From CAYNSB01 sp964399625 (GTDB taxonomy: Bacteria; Planctomycetota; Phycisphaerae; Phycisphaerales; UBA1924): a DNA stretch of 22,823 nt. Positions 22,511-22,823 of the stretch are shown here, piece after piece. The notes below the pieces were generated by a model, which saw only the letters and a program-made list of their open reading frames with translations, did no database searches and was not told the DNA's origin. Positions within the stretch are counted from its first letter, which is position 1, and the number at the start of each line of letters is the position of its first letter. Where the stretch lies: positions 1 to 22,823 of the forward strand of contig CAYNSB010000050.1 in assembly GCA_964399625.1 (NCBI GenBank), read 5' to 3'. The translations under genes and the position numbers were made by a program.

Positions 22511-22823
22511 ATTCAAGGCAGCAGACGATTCGATCGTGGCGGACCGCCCGTGCAGCGCACGCGCGTGAACCATCTCATCCGCATCACCCCCATCCGCCTC
22601 GTCGGACCCGAGAACGAGCAGATCGGCGTTGTCGAGACGTCCGAGGCGTTGCGCATGGCGCAGGAGCAGGGGCTGGACCTCGTCGAGGTCGTGCCCGACA
22701 CCCGCCCGCCCGTGTGCAAGATCATGGACTACGGGAAGTACAAGTACGAGCTCTCCAAGAAGGAACAGAAGAGTCGTGCGGCGAGCAAGTCGGCGGAAAT
22801 GAAGGAAGTCCGTCTCGGCCGCA
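22511..22823 (+). CDS. infC: Translation initiation factor IF-3, N-terminal part, ATT start
   Basis: IF-3 binds the 30S subunit and proofreads the start codon. The 104 visible residues match the N-terminal domain and linker: NHLIRITPIRLVGPENEQIG, then the family signature KIMDYGKYKYE, then a Lys/Glu-rich linker. The gene runs off the window. The frame is open only back to a TGA at 22505. The first codon after it that fits a start is ATT 22511, seven bases after GAGGAG, giving an N-terminus similar in length and basic Gly-Arg character to that of E. coli IF-3, which also starts at AUU. GTG codons at 22550 and 22565 lack ribosome sites. AUU initiation is the classic basis of IF-3 autoregulation, because IF-3 rejects non-canonical starts. 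Confidence 0.93.
   Translation, partial: MQGSRRFDRGGPPVQRTRVNHLIRITPIRLVGPENEQIGVVETSEALRMAQEQGLDLVEVVPDTRPPVCKIMDYGKYKYELSKKEQKSRAASKSAEMKEVRLGR

Noticed and set aside
22565..22567. GTG as the infC start
   Set aside because: No Shine-Dalgarno precedes it, and it would cut off the basic N-terminal residues that fit IF-3; the ATT at 22511 has the ribosome site.
1..22823. CRISPR array, insertion sequence, prophage or integrated element
   Set aside because: No direct-repeat array, transposase, integrase or terminal repeats were seen, and the tRNA-Arg has no flanking integrase or duplicated 3' end.

Overview
This is a high-GC window of ordinary chromosomal sequence. I read it as a planctomycete, most likely of the Phycisphaerae. 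The basis is the mix of an exosortase/EpsI polysaccharide locus, very sparse Shine-Dalgarno use, TTG/GTG starts and near-leaderless promoters. This placement is an inference; there is no rRNA or marker alignment behind it. No CRISPR array, insertion sequence, phage gene or integrase is visible.

Layout: (1) 1-555, minus strand: the N-terminal half of lipoyl synthase lipA, leaving the window. (2) 556-857: divergent control region. (3) 858-13849, plus strand: a seven-gene exosortase-associated exopolysaccharide locus. It encodes an outer-membrane export lipoprotein, an exosortase, an EpsI-like protein, a 1527-residue membrane-anchored TPR protein, a Wzz/Wzc-like chain-length protein with a degenerate P-loop, an NAD-dependent sugar-nucleotide epimerase/dehydratase and a WecA-like priming phosphoglycosyltransferase. 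The last six genes are packed with overlaps or short gaps. A 236-bp gap with two strong inverted repeats separates the first gene from the rest. (4) 13891-18926, plus strand: orphan ParA ATPase, NhaD-like sodium/proton antiporter, MurJ lipid II flippase and a short-chain dehydrogenase. (5) 18936-19469, minus strand: ispF, convergent with the dehydrogenase. (6) 19586-20017: small lipoprotein. (7) 20125-20198, minus strand: tRNA-Arg(ACG). (8) 20421-20803: rpsT with a textbook intrinsic terminator. (9) 20841-21653: CPBP-type intramembrane protease. (10) 21846-22169: small unknown protein. (11) 22170-22823: infC promoter, long leader and the first third of infC, which appears to start at an AUU codon.

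Working together, the main locus would make and export a surface polysaccharide. The WecA-like enzyme loads the first sugar phosphate onto undecaprenyl phosphate, the epimerase supplies a sugar nucleotide, the Wzz-like protein and export lipoprotein form the trans-envelope conduit, and the exosortase with its EpsI partner processes surface proteins bearing a C-terminal sorting signal. No glycosyltransferase, Wzy polymerase, dedicated Wzx flippase or sorting-signal substrate lies in the window, so those must be elsewhere.

Most notable observations: the Wzc-like protein has alanine where the P-loop lysine should be; infC has an ATT start with a well-placed GAGGAG; parA and the dehydrogenase each have a -10 element exactly six bases before the ATG, predicting leaderless mRNAs; and two strong inverted repeats sit inside the polysaccharide locus.
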